The notes below the pieces were generated by a model. That model saw nothing but the letters and a program-made list of their open reading frames with translations, made no database searches and was not told where the DNA came from. The position numbers and the translations under genes were made by a program. From contig JANQDZ010000035.1 in assembly GCA_028278645.1 (NCBI GenBank), forward strand, positions 1 to 54,565: a DNA stretch of 54,565 nucleotides, written 5' to 3'. Position 1 is the stretch's first letter. Every line of letters begins with the position of its first letter. Shown piece by piece: positions 25,756-34,682 of this stretch. Source of the stretch: Longimicrobiales bacterium. Lineage in GTDB: Bacteria > Gemmatimonadota > Gemmatimonadetes > Longimicrobiales > Gaopeijiaceae.

Positions 25756-27092
25756 GCTCGGGCCTCCTGGGCGGGCACGCCCCCCGCGTGGACCCACCGC
25801 CAAGACCGGTTTTGGGAGGCGTCCAAGCGCCGTTTGAGCGTTAAGACGGCTTGGGTCGCTCCACCCTCACCCGTCACCAAGGCGGTGGGGACACCGCCCC
25901 GCTCCAGGGCACGCTGCTCCGCGTCACGCTGCGCCACCCAAATCCTCCGTGCCGCCGAGTCAAGCTCGGTTCCTCCTTCTGGGAGGAGATCGGAGGTGTC
26001 GACCACCAGTGCCACGGTCGTGTGGCCGACACGCCTGAAATGAAGAAGATCCGGGGCAAACACCTGGGATCGCAGGCTGGTTACTCCGACGATCAGGGCG
26101 TCGGCCGGCACGAACACCCGCCGGCGAAAGTGCCTTCGGCCCAGGGGGTCTTCGGCCGCCCGGCCTACACCGAGGAGCTCCTCCATGAGCAGCCAACGGG
26201 CCCGGGGGCCTCCCCGAGGTGGGAGCCACCCGGCGGTCCGGCCCCGGGCCAGCAACCCCACACGATCCTGGGCTTTCAAGTGAACCGAAGCTACGGCCCA
26301 GGCCGCCCGGGCGGCTCTGGCCAGGGCCTCCTTGCTACGTGTCTCCTCACTGAACACCGCATCCAGGAGGATCAGCACTGTGCCGGTTCGCTCCGGATGG
26401 TTTACCCTCACCCAGGGCTTGCCCAGCCGTGCCGAGGTGCTCCATGACAAGTCTCTCAGACGGTCACCCGGTTGGTATGGACGCAGCTCGGCGAAGTCGG
26501 TTCCATGACCCCTGAGGCGGGCCAGGTGCATCCCTGCCACGGTCCTGGGCTCGTCAGGTTTCAAAAGACGATTTATGCGGGCCGTCTTGGGAAAGACGCG
26601 GAGGGTCGGAGCCGTGGCTACTTTTTGCTCACGGACCGCGAAGCTCCCGGGCCTCCGAGCCCGGGCCCAGACCGCCCCCAGGGAATGCACCCCCCACGAC
26701 TCGGCCTGGAGGCGGAAGGGGAGAGTCACCGGGCCTTCACCGAGGGGCACCGCCCACCCGATCACGGGAAGGGGATCCACCGGTGTGACTCCCCGCCACC
26801 CGGACAGGATCACTTCGACCTCGGCCTTGCCGTCCCAGTCCACCGATATCGTACCCTCCAATACGTCCCCTTCCACGACGGAGGTCTGGTCGAGAGTAAC
26901 TCTTCCACGCAGTGAGGCGGGCTCCCGCCGGGCCAACCCCATGGCTGCCAATGCGAGGAAAGGAGCCCCAAGAGCGGCGATCTGCCGCTCCCCAGTCACA
27001 ATGGCCATGACCAAGGCACCAAAGCCCGCCACCAGATAGGCCGGAAGTCGGGGGTCGGGGCGCCGCTGCCAAACCTGGCCTGTCGGTTTCAT
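25752..27092 (-). CDS. DUF58-domain protein
   Basis: A 446-residue protein. Two N-terminal hydrophobic segments (residues about 18-50) are followed by a beta-sandwich-like region and then the DUF58 core: GTDFAELRPYQPGDRLRDLSWSTSA near residue 195 and the VILLDAVFS strand, which is related to a von Willebrand A-type fold. DUF58 proteins regularly accompany MoxR ATPases, which are thought to act as chaperones for VWA-like partners. Its ATG overlaps the MoxR stop by three bases and its stop overlaps the next gene by four, so the unit is tightly coupled. Confidence 0.92.
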   Translation of the reverse strand: MKPTGQVWQRRPDPRLPAYLVAGFGALVMAIVTGERQIAALGAPFLALAAMGLARREPASLRGRVTLDQTSVVEGDVLEGTISVDWDGKAEVEVILSGWRGVTPVDPLPVIGWAVPLGEGPVTLPFRLQAESWGVHSLGAVWARARRPGSFAVREQKVATAPTLRVFPKTARINRLLKPDEPRTVAGMHLARLRGHGTDFAELRPYQPGDRLRDLSWSTSARLGKPWVRVNHPERTGTVLILLDAVFSEETRSKEALARAARAAWAVASVHLKAQDRVGLLARGRTAGWLPPRGGPRARWLLMEELLGVGRAAEDPLGRRHFRRRVFVPADALIVGVTSLRSQVFAPDLLHFRRVGHTTVALVVDTSDLLPEGGTELDSAARRIWVAQRDAEQRALERGGVPTALVTGEGGATQAVLTLKRRLDASQNRSWRWVHAGGVPAQEARA

Positions 27093-28129
27093 TTTTGGTC
27101 CGGGGCCGAAACCCGATCCACCGCTTGTCGAACGACGGTCTCAGGGTTTGCCCGCCGCGCCCAGGCGTCGTCTCCCAGCACCACCCGGTGTGCTAAAGCC
27201 GGCACCACCAACGCTCGGATGTCGTCCGGGGTCACAAATTCCCGGCCGGCCATCAGGGCGGTGGCCCGGGCCAGTTTCGCCAGGGCCAGGGTCCCTCGGG
27301 GGCTGGATCCCACCGCCAACTGAGGCTCAGCCCTAGTCTCGCGGACCAGCGCCACGCAGTACTCCAGGAGACGGTCGTCGAGGTGGATGCGTTCGAGAGT
27401 TTGCTGAACCGCCGAAAAAGCTGTCGCGTCGCAAACCGGGTTCAGATCCACTTCGTCCTTTTTTCGTTCGATACGATTGGCCAGAAGGGCGACTTCGTCC
27501 GATTCGGAGGGATAGCCCATCGTCGTCCGGAGGAGGAACCGATCGAGCTGGGCCTCCGGAAGCGGGTATGTGCCCTCGGACTCGATGGGGTTTTGAGTCG
27601 CAATCACCAGGAAGGGCTGGGGCAGTCGGTACGACACCCGATCGGAGGTAACCTGGCGCTCCTGCATGGCCTCGAGGAGAGCAGCCTGGGTCTTCGCCGG
27701 GGCCCGGTTTACCTCGTCCGCCAGGAGCAGATTCGCGAAGACCGGGCCAGGCCTGAACTCGGGCGTATGTGTGGTCAGGTCCAGCACCAAGGAGCCTGTG
27801 ATGTCAGCCGGGAGGACGTCGGGAGTGAATTGAACTCGGGCGAAGTCGAGGCCCGCGGCGGCGGCTATGGATCGGGCCGTCAGGGTTTTGGCCACGCCAG
27901 GCACGTCATCCAGAAGTATGTGGCCGTCGGCGAAAAGGCCAGCGAGAATCAACTGGATGACATCCCGCTTTCCCACGACGGCTCGACAGACCTCATTCAA
28001 GATTCCTTCTGCCAGGGCCGCCGCCTCCTCGAAGGGCAAAGGCCCCGGCGAGATTGGGTGGGAGTCTGGATGCTCGGCCGGTTGGATAGATGCGCCCTTG
28101 GGATCGGGTGATGCCGGGGGTGAGGCCAT
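27089..28129 (-). CDS. MoxR-family AAA+ ATPase
   Basis: A 346-residue AAA+ ATPase. Walker A is DVPGVAKT at about 75-82, Walker B is NLLLADEVNRAPAKTQAALL, sensor 1 is VIATQNP, and the PLPEAQLDRFLLR arginine-finger region follows. MoxR ATPases act as chaperones that mature metal- or VWA-containing partner proteins. The start shares one base with the stop of the upstream membrane protein gene (TAATG) and the stop overlaps DUF58, so all five genes of this operon are coupled. Confidence 0.95.
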   Translation of the reverse strand: MASPPASPDPKGASIQPAEHPDSHPISPGPLPFEEAAALAEGILNEVCRAVVGKRDVIQLILAGLFADGHILLDDVPGVAKTLTARSIAAAAGLDFARVQFTPDVLPADITGSLVLDLTTHTPEFRPGPVFANLLLADEVNRAPAKTQAALLEAMQERQVTSDRVSYRLPQPFLVIATQNPIESEGTYPLPEAQLDRFLLRTTMGYPSESDEVALLANRIERKKDEVDLNPVCDATAFSAVQQTLERIHLDDRLLEYCVALVRETRAEPQLAVGSSPRGTLALAKLARATALMAGREFVTPDDIRALVVPALAHRVVLGDDAWARRANPETVVRQAVDRVSAPDQK

Positions 28130-28725
28130 TATCCTTGCCCTTCGTCACGGGGAAAAAAAGGGATCGGGTTTTCGGTACCGGAGGCGATCCGGTCGACTTC
28201 GTCCAGAACCATCTGGGTTATCTCGGCAACCTCTCGTTGGTTTGGAGGGGACCAAAAGAACCAGAAGGGCCTCCGTGAGAACCCACTCTCCAGGACGGCC
28301 CAACTGAGCGGAGAGAGGCGAGCTCGAGCCAGTTTGAGCACCCATTCATCGCCAGGCCCGAGGTCGAGAGCCTCCCAGATCAGGGGTCTCAGGAGTCGGA
28401 GGGCTCCCGGCGGCATGGGAGGTCCGTACCGCATCGGTTGGCGCCACCCTCCGAAGCTAGATCGAATCAGTCTGATCTGATCAGGGGTTTTTCCTCTCCC
28501 GTTCTGCTTGGCGGAGTCGCCGAAGGGCGACATCAACTTGAACGGTGACATCCAGCCGGTAGGCGGAACATTCACGGCCAGGGCGTAGACTGCGGCCAGG
28601 ACCGCCATCGTCACAATGACGATTTGGATGATGCTGAGGGCGTACTGGGGAAAAACCACTATCGCCCCTCCCCCGAATAGGATGGGGGCCACAAAATCGC
28701 CGGGCTGGACGGGGTTTCCGTTCAT
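28129..28725 (-). CDS. Membrane protein of the MoxR operon, unknown family
   Basis: A 198-residue protein with one or two N-terminal hydrophobic segments (residues about 12-50) and a basic cytosolic C-terminal half rich in arginine and tryptophan (GWRQPMRYGPPMPPGALRLL, FWFFWSPP). It lies between DUF4129 and MoxR with four-base and one-base overlaps. The family is unknown to me. Operons of this type often encode a large transglutaminase-like or VWA membrane protein at this position, but neither feature is visible here. Confidence 0.7.
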   Translation of the reverse strand: MNGNPVQPGDFVAPILFGGGAIVVFPQYALSIIQIVIVTMAVLAAVYALAVNVPPTGWMSPFKLMSPFGDSAKQNGRGKTPDQIRLIRSSFGGWRQPMRYGPPMPPGALRLLRPLIWEALDLGPGDEWVLKLARARLSPLSWAVLESGFSRRPFWFFWSPPNQREVAEITQMVLDEVDRIASGTENPIPFFPRDEGQG

Positions 28726-29756
28726 GCCGGTGCCGCCGCTTGGTGAAGCGCGACGGACTCCGGATCCACGGCGGCTCGGTATTCCCTGATGCTGGCGAGG
28801 CTGACCTCCAATGCCTGAACAGCTTTGGCCCGATGCCGGTCGGTCACACGCCGTTCACTGAACTGGGCCATGACATAGAGCCTGGTAAGCTCGTGAAGCG
28901 GCTGGGCCTGGACGCCGAGGGATCCGAGGGTCCGACGGAGGTGCTCGTGGGGCGCCTCGTGTGATTTTCGTGGAGCTCCAGCCTCGGAGAGGGCATGAAG
29001 CAGCCTTAGATATGCAGCGGTGATCTGACTCCTCGGATCCCCGCCCCGGCCAGACACCTCGGCCAAAGAAGCTACAAGGCCGGCTTCGGCCTCCTCGGCT
29101 CCCCAAGGGTACTCGGAGAGAGGTACCCCGGCGTTCCGGCGCCGACGGCGCATCAAGACAAAGAGAAGGACGGCAACCACCACCAGAAGGACGTTGAGGG
29201 GGAGGCTATTGGCTAGCCGGCGAAGGAGGCTTTGGGCCGGCTGAGCGCCGGCACCGACGGAGCCTGTGCCCCCGGATCCCTGTCCACTCCCACCTCCGCC
29301 GGAGCCTCTCATTCCTCCCCGGTCCCCGTGAAAGTCAGAGGATGGAGGCGCCTCCTCTCCTTGGTTGGCGTTTGATGGCGGCTCGTGCCGAGTCGGGGCC
29401 GGCCCGGGGCCGAGAGGATCGCCGGTGTTTGCCAGCGGGTTCGCTAGGAGTCCCCCCAAGACGAGGAGGGCCATGACGATGCCAGCCCTGCGGAGAGGTC
29501 CGGCGACTGGATCGCCCGATCCCACTTCTTCTTTCGGGACTTTTTTGCTCCACACCAGAATCCCGGTGACCGCTCCTATCGCCCCAAGGCCCCCCAGGAT
29601 CCGTATTCCCAAAACCCAACTTGGGGAAAGCTCGGCGGGGGGAAGGATCAACCGCAGACCCTGGGCCGAAATCGCTACGACCCCAGAGGCTGCGACGATC
29701 AGCGTCAAGAGGAGGATTCGCGATCCTGAAGGGGATTGCCGCACGCTCTCCTTCAT
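28722..29756 (-). CDS. DUF4129-domain membrane protein, first gene of MoxR operon
   Basis: A 344-residue protein with a signal-anchor, two further hydrophobic segments near residues 45-110, a glycine/serine-rich low-complexity linker at about 140-180 (RGSGGGGSGQGSGGTG), another transmembrane helix, then the DUF4129 C-terminal domain (ITAAYLRLLHAL, PHEHLRRTLGSLG, RLYVMAQFSERRV). DUF4129 proteins accompany MoxR/DUF58 operons and may be part of a membrane transglutaminase-like complex. I use the ATG at 29756 because it is preceded by GGAG; a GTG at 29786 is an alternative. Confidence 0.82.
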   Translation of the reverse strand: MKESVRQSPSGSRILLLTLIVAASGVVAISAQGLRLILPPAELSPSWVLGIRILGGLGAIGAVTGILVWSKKVPKEEVGSGDPVAGPLRRAGIVMALLVLGGLLANPLANTGDPLGPGPAPTRHEPPSNANQGEEAPPSSDFHGDRGGMRGSGGGGSGQGSGGTGSVGAGAQPAQSLLRRLANSLPLNVLLVVVAVLLFVLMRRRRRNAGVPLSEYPWGAEEAEAGLVASLAEVSGRGGDPRSQITAAYLRLLHALSEAGAPRKSHEAPHEHLRRTLGSLGVQAQPLHELTRLYVMAQFSERRVTDRHRAKAVQALEVSLASIREYRAAVDPESVALHQAAAPA

Positions 29757-29945
29757 CGGCGGAACTCCGTCCCCTTCCGCTCCCACCCCTTCATTTCAGG
29801 TCGCCTTTCCACATTGATTCACCCTTTTGTTGGTGCTGATCGGAGAGGACGGGGCGCGGTCGGGGGGATCGGGATCCATCTTGCGTTGGTCAGTCGCAGT
29901 GAAAGGGTCAGTTCGTAAAATCGACAACTAGATTAAGTACTACTC

Positions 29946-30143
29946 TTATCGTACTTAGGTTCCCGAGGCCCCTTCGGTAAGGATTCCTTTTCCGGAGGAG
30001 GGAAGGTCTTCTCACTGGATGTCCAACCCTTCGACACCTATGTCAACGGTTATGCCGTGTACCAGGTCGGGCGGTACGTCGAGGAGTATCAGGCGCCGGG
30101 CGGGGGTCGGAAAGCCGTCCATAACTACTTCTTCGCCCGATGA
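29946..30143 (+). pseudogene. C-terminal piece of a DUF4440/SnoaL-like gene
   Basis: The frame ending at a TGA at 30141-30143 has no start codon, yet its last ~45 codons read like a NTF2-fold protein: VFSLDVQPFDTYVNGYA, then VGRYVEEYQAPGGGRKA and HNYFFAR, where family members have a strand-rich C-terminal half. The N-terminal half is absent. I regard it as a remnant; the family assignment is by eye. Confidence 0.4.
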
Positions 30144-30144
30144 G

Positions 30145-30219
30145 ATGGCCGAGGCCGAGATCGCTCAGATCGAGGCAGAGGTGATGGCGTTCACCGAGGC
30201 ACACCTTGAACCCGGCCCG
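30145..30219 (+). pseudogene. N-terminal piece of a DUF4440-like gene
   Basis: ATG at 30145 opens MAEAEIAQIEAEVMAFTEAHLEP, the helix that starts many DUF4440/SnoaL-like proteins. After about 25 residues it runs into the 3' end of the lipoprotein gene on the other strand and the remaining frame is only its antisense. Together with the preceding C-terminal piece it suggests a broken, rearranged family member. Confidence 0.35.
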
Positions 30220-30705
30220 CTAACCCCAGGGGATGCTTATTCGGAAGGGAATGATCGCGTCCTGAGGGTCCGGGGGGTCCCCTGGGTCGTCTCCACCTCC
30301 CCCCCCGCCTCCAATGTCCGTGGAGATCATGAGAGCGACGAGAGCAACCCCACCCGCGACTATGGCTCCGGTTTTTGTCCAGTCGAGCTTTTTCAGCTCT
30401 ACCTCAAGAAGGTCCTGGTTCGGGATACCCAGGGGCGTTGCGATGGATTGCTCTGCTCTTACCGCGGTGGCCTGCCTCAGGGGCACCAGGATTACGAGTT
30501 CTTCCGAGTTTGACTCGAGCACCGCTCCGTCGATCTCGCGACCAGCGATGGGATGGGCCTGAGCGATGGCTTCCGCCCGTTCGGCAGAAAGACGTGCACG
30601 GACGTCCATGGACGGCCGGATCTCGTCCAGGGCGATCGGCTGATAGGTATAGCAACCTACGGCTGCCAAACTCAAGAGTACGGAGAAGATCCTGCATATT
30701 TTCAT
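30220..30705 (-). CDS. Predicted lipoprotein, unknown function
   Basis: A 161-residue lipoprotein. The ATG at 30705 starts MKICRIF and leads into a signal peptide with lipobox LAAVGC (cysteine near residue 18). The mature part has a small beta domain (VRARLSAERAEAIAQ, IDGAVLESNSEELVILVPL), then one hydrophobic segment (GAIVAGGVALVALMI) and a low-complexity tail of glycine, aspartate and proline (GGGGGGGDDPGDPP). The family is common as a hypothetical protein in this type of genome but has no known role. The open frame extends to 30798, which lacks a signal peptide start. Confidence 0.75.
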   Translation of the reverse strand: MKICRIFSVLLSLAAVGCYTYQPIALDEIRPSMDVRARLSAERAEAIAQAHPIAGREIDGAVLESNSEELVILVPLRQATAVRAEQSIATPLGIPNQDLLEVELKKLDWTKTGAIVAGGVALVALMISTDIGGGGGGGDDPGDPPDPQDAIIPFRISIPWG

Positions 30706-30948
30706 CTCGGGAATCCCGGGTTCAGTGATAGACAACCCTTTCTCCAACATCGGGACCGACGTGGGGACCATGGAACGAACACCGATCCCGATTCCCATTA
30801 TCTAGTCCCGAAAGCACACAAAGATCCAGTCCAGAACGAAAAATTTGCGGCCTGGGCGGCTCGGGGTCCACATTCCTGGATCCCAGGATCACGAGCGGCA
30901 GAAGCGCCGATGGTCCTTTGCCTTGAACCCCTGACCCCGTGAGCGGAG

Positions 30949-32349
30949 ATGGAGCCCTCCTGGACCTCCCTCGTTCCGGCCCTCCTGGCCGTGGTGCTCG
31001 CATTTGTCCTCCGGGACGCCATTGTGAGCCTCCTTTTGGCTTGCGTGGTTGGCGTGTTGCTTTTGGGCCAGGGGCTCCAGGGGTTCCCGGGGCTGGTGAC
31101 CCGGGCTCTGGGAAATGAGGACTTCGTCTGGCTCTGTACGATCGAGCTCTGCATCGGGATCCTGGTGGCTTTTCTCCAGCGCTCCGGGGCCATTGCCCTG
31201 TTCCGGGAGCGTGCGTCTCGCATCGTGACGACTCACAAGAGAGCCGGGATCATGGGTTGGGGGTTGGGGCTCTCGGTGTTCTTCAGCGACTACTTCAGCC
31301 CCCTCTTCGTGGGCGCGGTGATGAGGGATCTGACCGATCGCTTCCGAATGTCACGGGAGAAGCTCTCCTACATCTGTGACTCCACGTCGGCCTCTGTCAT
31401 CGTGCTGGTGCCCATCTCGGCATGGGCAGCGTATCTGAGCGGTTTGGCCGCCGGTGCCGGAGTGGGCAGCGTTGAAGACGGATTGGACCTGTTCATCCGG
31501 TCGGTGCCCCTCAACCTCTACGGCATCCTGACCGTGATCATGGTGGGCCTCATCGTGTTCAAAGTGATCCCGGACTTTGGCCCAATGCGATTAGCGGAAG
31601 AGCGCACGGCACGGACGGGGAAGGTGCTCCGGGACGGGGCCATTCCCATGATGGGCAAGGAGTTGACCGGGATCGAGGCATCGGATTCTCCGCGCCGGAA
31701 CATCTTCTGGAACTTTGCCCTCCCGGTGATTCTCGTCATCGGAACCAACGTCTACACCTTCATTGTCTACGACCGGGCGAGCGTCCTGGAGGCCTTTATG
31801 CTGGCATGCGGGGTCCTGGGCGTGACCATGTGGATCCAGCGGATCGACACGATTCAGGGCCTGGTCCAGACCGCCCTCGCGGGCGTAAAGGGTGTCATGG
31901 GGGCTGTCCTTATCCTGGCCCTGGCCTACTGCATCAACGAGGTAAGCGCCGAGATCCAGACAGCGGCTTATGTGGTCTCTCTGACCGAGGGAACCATGAG
32001 TCCGGCCCTTCTCCCGCTCCTGGCCTTCTTGATCTCCGCGTTCGTGGCCTTTTCCACCGGGACGTCGTTCGGGACTTATGCCATTGTTATTCCCATAGTG
32101 ATCCCTCTGGCCATCCAGTTCGGCGGCGGTGAGGTAGGTCCCCTGGCGGTGGCGTCATTCGCTGCGGTGGCAGGCGGGGGTGTGTTCGGTGACCATTGCT
32201 CTCCCCTCTCCGACACCACGGTCTTGTCGTCCCTGGGAGGGGCTTGCGATCACATGGACCACGTGAGGACCCAGCTTCCCTATGCCCTCTCAGTGGCGGG
32301 AGTGGTGTCGGTACTCTATCTGGCTGTCGGGTTCTTCATGACCCCTTGA
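30949..32349 (+). CDS. NhaC-type Na+/H+ antiporter family protein
   Basis: A 466-residue inner-membrane transporter with about eleven or twelve hydrophobic segments. The motif VFGDHCSPLSDTTVLSSLGGACDH near the C-terminus is the hallmark of the NhaC family, and FSDYFSPLFVGAVM and FSTGTSFGTYA are other conserved parts. NhaC proteins exchange sodium for protons, and relatives move malate/lactate or amino acids, so the substrate is inferred. It is followed by a FAD oxidoreductase gene 57 bases downstream on the same strand, possibly in one transcript. Confidence 0.9.
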   Translation: MEPSWTSLVPALLAVVLAFVLRDAIVSLLLACVVGVLLLGQGLQGFPGLVTRALGNEDFVWLCTIELCIGILVAFLQRSGAIALFRERASRIVTTHKRAGIMGWGLGLSVFFSDYFSPLFVGAVMRDLTDRFRMSREKLSYICDSTSASVIVLVPISAWAAYLSGLAAGAGVGSVEDGLDLFIRSVPLNLYGILTVIMVGLIVFKVIPDFGPMRLAEERTARTGKVLRDGAIPMMGKELTGIEASDSPRRNIFWNFALPVILVIGTNVYTFIVYDRASVLEAFMLACGVLGVTMWIQRIDTIQGLVQTALAGVKGVMGAVLILALAYCINEVSAEIQTAAYVVSLTEGTMSPALLPLLAFLISAFVAFSTGTSFGTYAIVIPIVIPLAIQFGGGEVGPLAVASFAAVAGGGVFGDHCSPLSDTTVLSSLGGACDHMDHVRTQLPYALSVAGVVSVLYLAVGFFMTP

Positions 32350-32406
32350 GTGGGGGGGCGAGTGGCGGCCGAGTCGAGTGACGGTCTGACCAATCGGGAG
32401 GCTCTT

Positions 32407-33747
32407 ATGGATAGCCGAGGACACGGCCTGGATCGCGAATATGTCAAAGCCGGGCAGGACCACGAGCATATCGACAGTTTCTTCTCCAGGTCTTTGGGGC
32501 ATGAGCATCCTTTTCCAACACTCGATCATGCCGCCACCACGCCGGTTTGTATCATCGGGGGAGGACTGGCCGGCCTCACCACTGCCCTGGGGTTGGCCGA
32601 AAGGGGCGTCAAAAACCCGGTGGTCCTCGAAGCGAACCGAATCGGATGGGGAGCTTCGGGAAGAAACGGGGGATTTATCTCCCTCGGCTATTCGTTGGGG
32701 CCCGTCGACCTGATCAAGAAAGTGGGAGAGGGGCAGGCGAAAGAGCTGTATGGGCTGACAGCGTCTGCCATGGAATTGATCCGCGAGAGAATTCGGGGCG
32801 TCGAGGGGGAGATCTGCAATACGGCCGAAGGGATTTTGAGGATCTCCTGGTTCGATGAAGAGAGGGAGGTCAAAGAATACGTCGAGATGATGGAGAGAAT
32901 CTTCGAAGACAAATTGGAGTTCTGGCCCCGTGAGAAGATTCGAGAGCACTACCTGACCGACCGGTACTATGACGCCTATCTCAAGCCACGGGGACTGCTT
33001 ACACACTGTCTGAAATTCACGTGCCACATGGGCAAACTCGCGGCTGACCTCGGAGCGGGCATCTATGAAAAATCCCCGGTTCTCCGCGTTCAGAGGGTGA
33101 ACGATCAGTGGCAGGTCAGCACTCCACAGGGTTCGGTCCTGGCCGACCAAATCGTCTATTGCTGCAGTGGATACATCCGTGGACTCCACAGGAAGCTGTC
33201 CAACGCCACCCTCCCTGTCGCCACATATGTCCTGCTGACGGAGCCACTGGGTGACCGAATGCATGACGCTGTCCGATTGCCCATCGGGGCCACGGATACA
33301 CGTACCTCCTCCAACTACTACTGGCCGTTGCCCGACGGTCGGCTGCTCTGGGGTGGAAGGGTGTCGATGTTCCATCCTTCCCAGGAGAAACTGAAGCAGA
33401 TCATGGTGAAGGACCTGCTTCATGTTTATCCCCAACTGAAAGGGATCAAAGCGGAAGTCGCATGGGGCGGGTATATGGGGTACTCGAGGCACAAAATGCC
33501 CCAGATCGGAAAGTTGGAGGATGGTCTTTGGTATTGTCAGGGATTCGGCGGCCATGGCATGTGCAGCACTACTGCAGGTGGGGAGGTTGTATCCGCGGCC
33601 ATAGCTGATGGAGACGAGACGTATCGGCTTTTTGAGCCGTTCGGTTTGAATTACGCCGGTAAGCCCTTTGGGCCAGCGGTGGCCCAGGGCGCCTACTGGT
33701 TATTCCAGACCCAGGACAAGATCAGAGAACTCAGGAAGAATCGGTAA
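32407..33747 (+). CDS. FAD-dependent amine/amino-acid oxidoreductase (DAO family)
   Basis: A 446-residue flavoprotein. The dinucleotide-binding GGGLAGLTTALGLAERG begins at about residue 51, and the family's GWGASGRNGGF block follows. The C-terminal VCYWQGFGGHGM-like motif (YCQGFGGHGMCST) is the second FAD-binding element. Overall it resembles gamma-glutamylputrescine oxidase-type or glycine/D-amino-acid oxidases; substrate unknown. I choose the ATG at 32407, which has GGGAGG five bases before it, rather than the GTG at 32350. It sits directly behind the NhaC-type antiporter and may be co-expressed with it. Confidence 0.88.
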   Translation: MDSRGHGLDREYVKAGQDHEHIDSFFSRSLGHEHPFPTLDHAATTPVCIIGGGLAGLTTALGLAERGVKNPVVLEANRIGWGASGRNGGFISLGYSLGPVDLIKKVGEGQAKELYGLTASAMELIRERIRGVEGEICNTAEGILRISWFDEEREVKEYVEMMERIFEDKLEFWPREKIREHYLTDRYYDAYLKPRGLLTHCLKFTCHMGKLAADLGAGIYEKSPVLRVQRVNDQWQVSTPQGSVLADQIVYCCSGYIRGLHRKLSNATLPVATYVLLTEPLGDRMHDAVRLPIGATDTRTSSNYYWPLPDGRLLWGGRVSMFHPSQEKLKQIMVKDLLHVYPQLKGIKAEVAWGGYMGYSRHKMPQIGKLEDGLWYCQGFGGHGMCSTTAGGEVVSAAIADGDETYRLFEPFGLNYAGKPFGPAVAQGAYWLFQTQDKIRELRKNR

Positions 33748-33803
33748 AGTCTCGCCCGAGGAAGGGAAACCCGGCCTGTGACGCGGTCAGGTCCGCTCCG
33801 TTC

Positions 33804-34682
33804 TCACCGTATCAGTGGCGTCACCGGGAGGGCCGGGACCATCGTCGCACCGCGCCCGGAAGTCTGTACCTCGAATGTGCTCGACCGGGTAGCGGTTTCG
33901 CCCGTCTTTTGGTCCACTATCGTCACGGTCATACGGTAGCTGCCTTTTGAAAACGACGTTCCCATGCGCCGTAGCTCCGGCAAGGTTCCGTCGTCCGCAG
34001 CAGTGGATTCACCGGAGAAGTGTAAGCTGACCGGCTCGCCGCTCTCGACCGCCTCTCCCGAGGCATCGGTGATCCGCTGAACCGTGATCTCCGTGGTGTA
34101 CGGGTTTCCGGCCGGCAGGTTGTAGATCTCGTAGTAGACATCGAATGCCCGGGACGGGACCTGGCGGGTCGGCAGAAGGGCGAGGGTTGCTCCCCGGCGA
34201 TCCCATCCGATCTGGGCGTCGGGCTGGCCGAGCGCTACGTCGCTCAACATCAACTCTGTTCCGGAATAATCAGGGATAGGACTGTAATCCCAGTACATCT
34301 GCCCGATACCCGCCCAGGTGGGGTCGGTCATAAAGACGGTCTGACGGATGGAGGGAGACGGGGGGGCCTGCACCTCGATGTGTGTGTAGAGGAGGTGTTC
34401 GTCGCGAAGCCGTCGAGGAAGATGGACGTACACGCTGTCATGCCGGTTCGTCACGGAACGCAACACCGTGTCCGCCAGGAGAAGGGTCACGTTGAAGCGG
34501 TAGCGGTTTTTGTCCCCGACCCGCTCGGTCTCGAGTTCGCCTGCCTCGACTGCGAACGCGGCGACCACTGTGGTTTGGCCGCCCTCCCCCCGGAACGTGT
34601 AGGTATCGTAGAAGAAGGGTAGAGGGCGCACGGCCGAGATCGCCGTGAGCATCCAAAGAAGAAAAAGAGGCCCAGCACTCAT
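33804..34682 (-). CDS. Secreted protein of unknown function, GWxTD-gene neighbour
   Basis: A 292-residue predicted secreted protein. The ATG at 34682 gives a signal peptide (LFLLWMLTAISAVRPLP). The remainder is rich in beta strands, with FYDTYTFRGEGG near the start and LMLSDVALGQ in the middle, and DVYYEIYNLPAGNPYTTEITV and SYRMTVTIVDQKTGETATRSS in the C-terminal half, which resembles the C-terminal domain found behind GWxTD motifs. I do not recognise the full family. It is divergent from the gene at 35016, which has a related C-terminal domain, and the two probably work in one process. Confidence 0.65.
   Translation of the reverse strand: MSAGPLFLLWMLTAISAVRPLPFFYDTYTFRGEGGQTTVVAAFAVEAGELETERVGDKNRYRFNVTLLLADTVLRSVTNRHDSVYVHLPRRLRDEHLLYTHIEVQAPPSPSIRQTVFMTDPTWAGIGQMYWDYSPIPDYSGTELMLSDVALGQPDAQIGWDRRGATLALLPTRQVPSRAFDVYYEIYNLPAGNPYTTEITVQRITDASGEAVESGEPVSLHFSGESTAADDGTLPELRRMGTSFSKGSYRMTVTIVDQKTGETATRSSTFEVQTSGRGATMVPALPVTPLIR

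Larger units (their letters stand above)
29757..30219. other. Intergenic region with gene relics
   Basis: This stretch holds the promoter region of the DUF4129-MoxR operon (AT-rich around 29925-29960) and two DUF4440-like gene pieces annotated separately. I see no intact gene and no other structure. Confidence 0.5.

Noticed and set aside
32290-33555. 421-codon minus-strand frame over the FAD oxidoreductase
   Set aside because: It is antisense to a gene with clear dinucleotide-binding motifs and shows no domain of its own.
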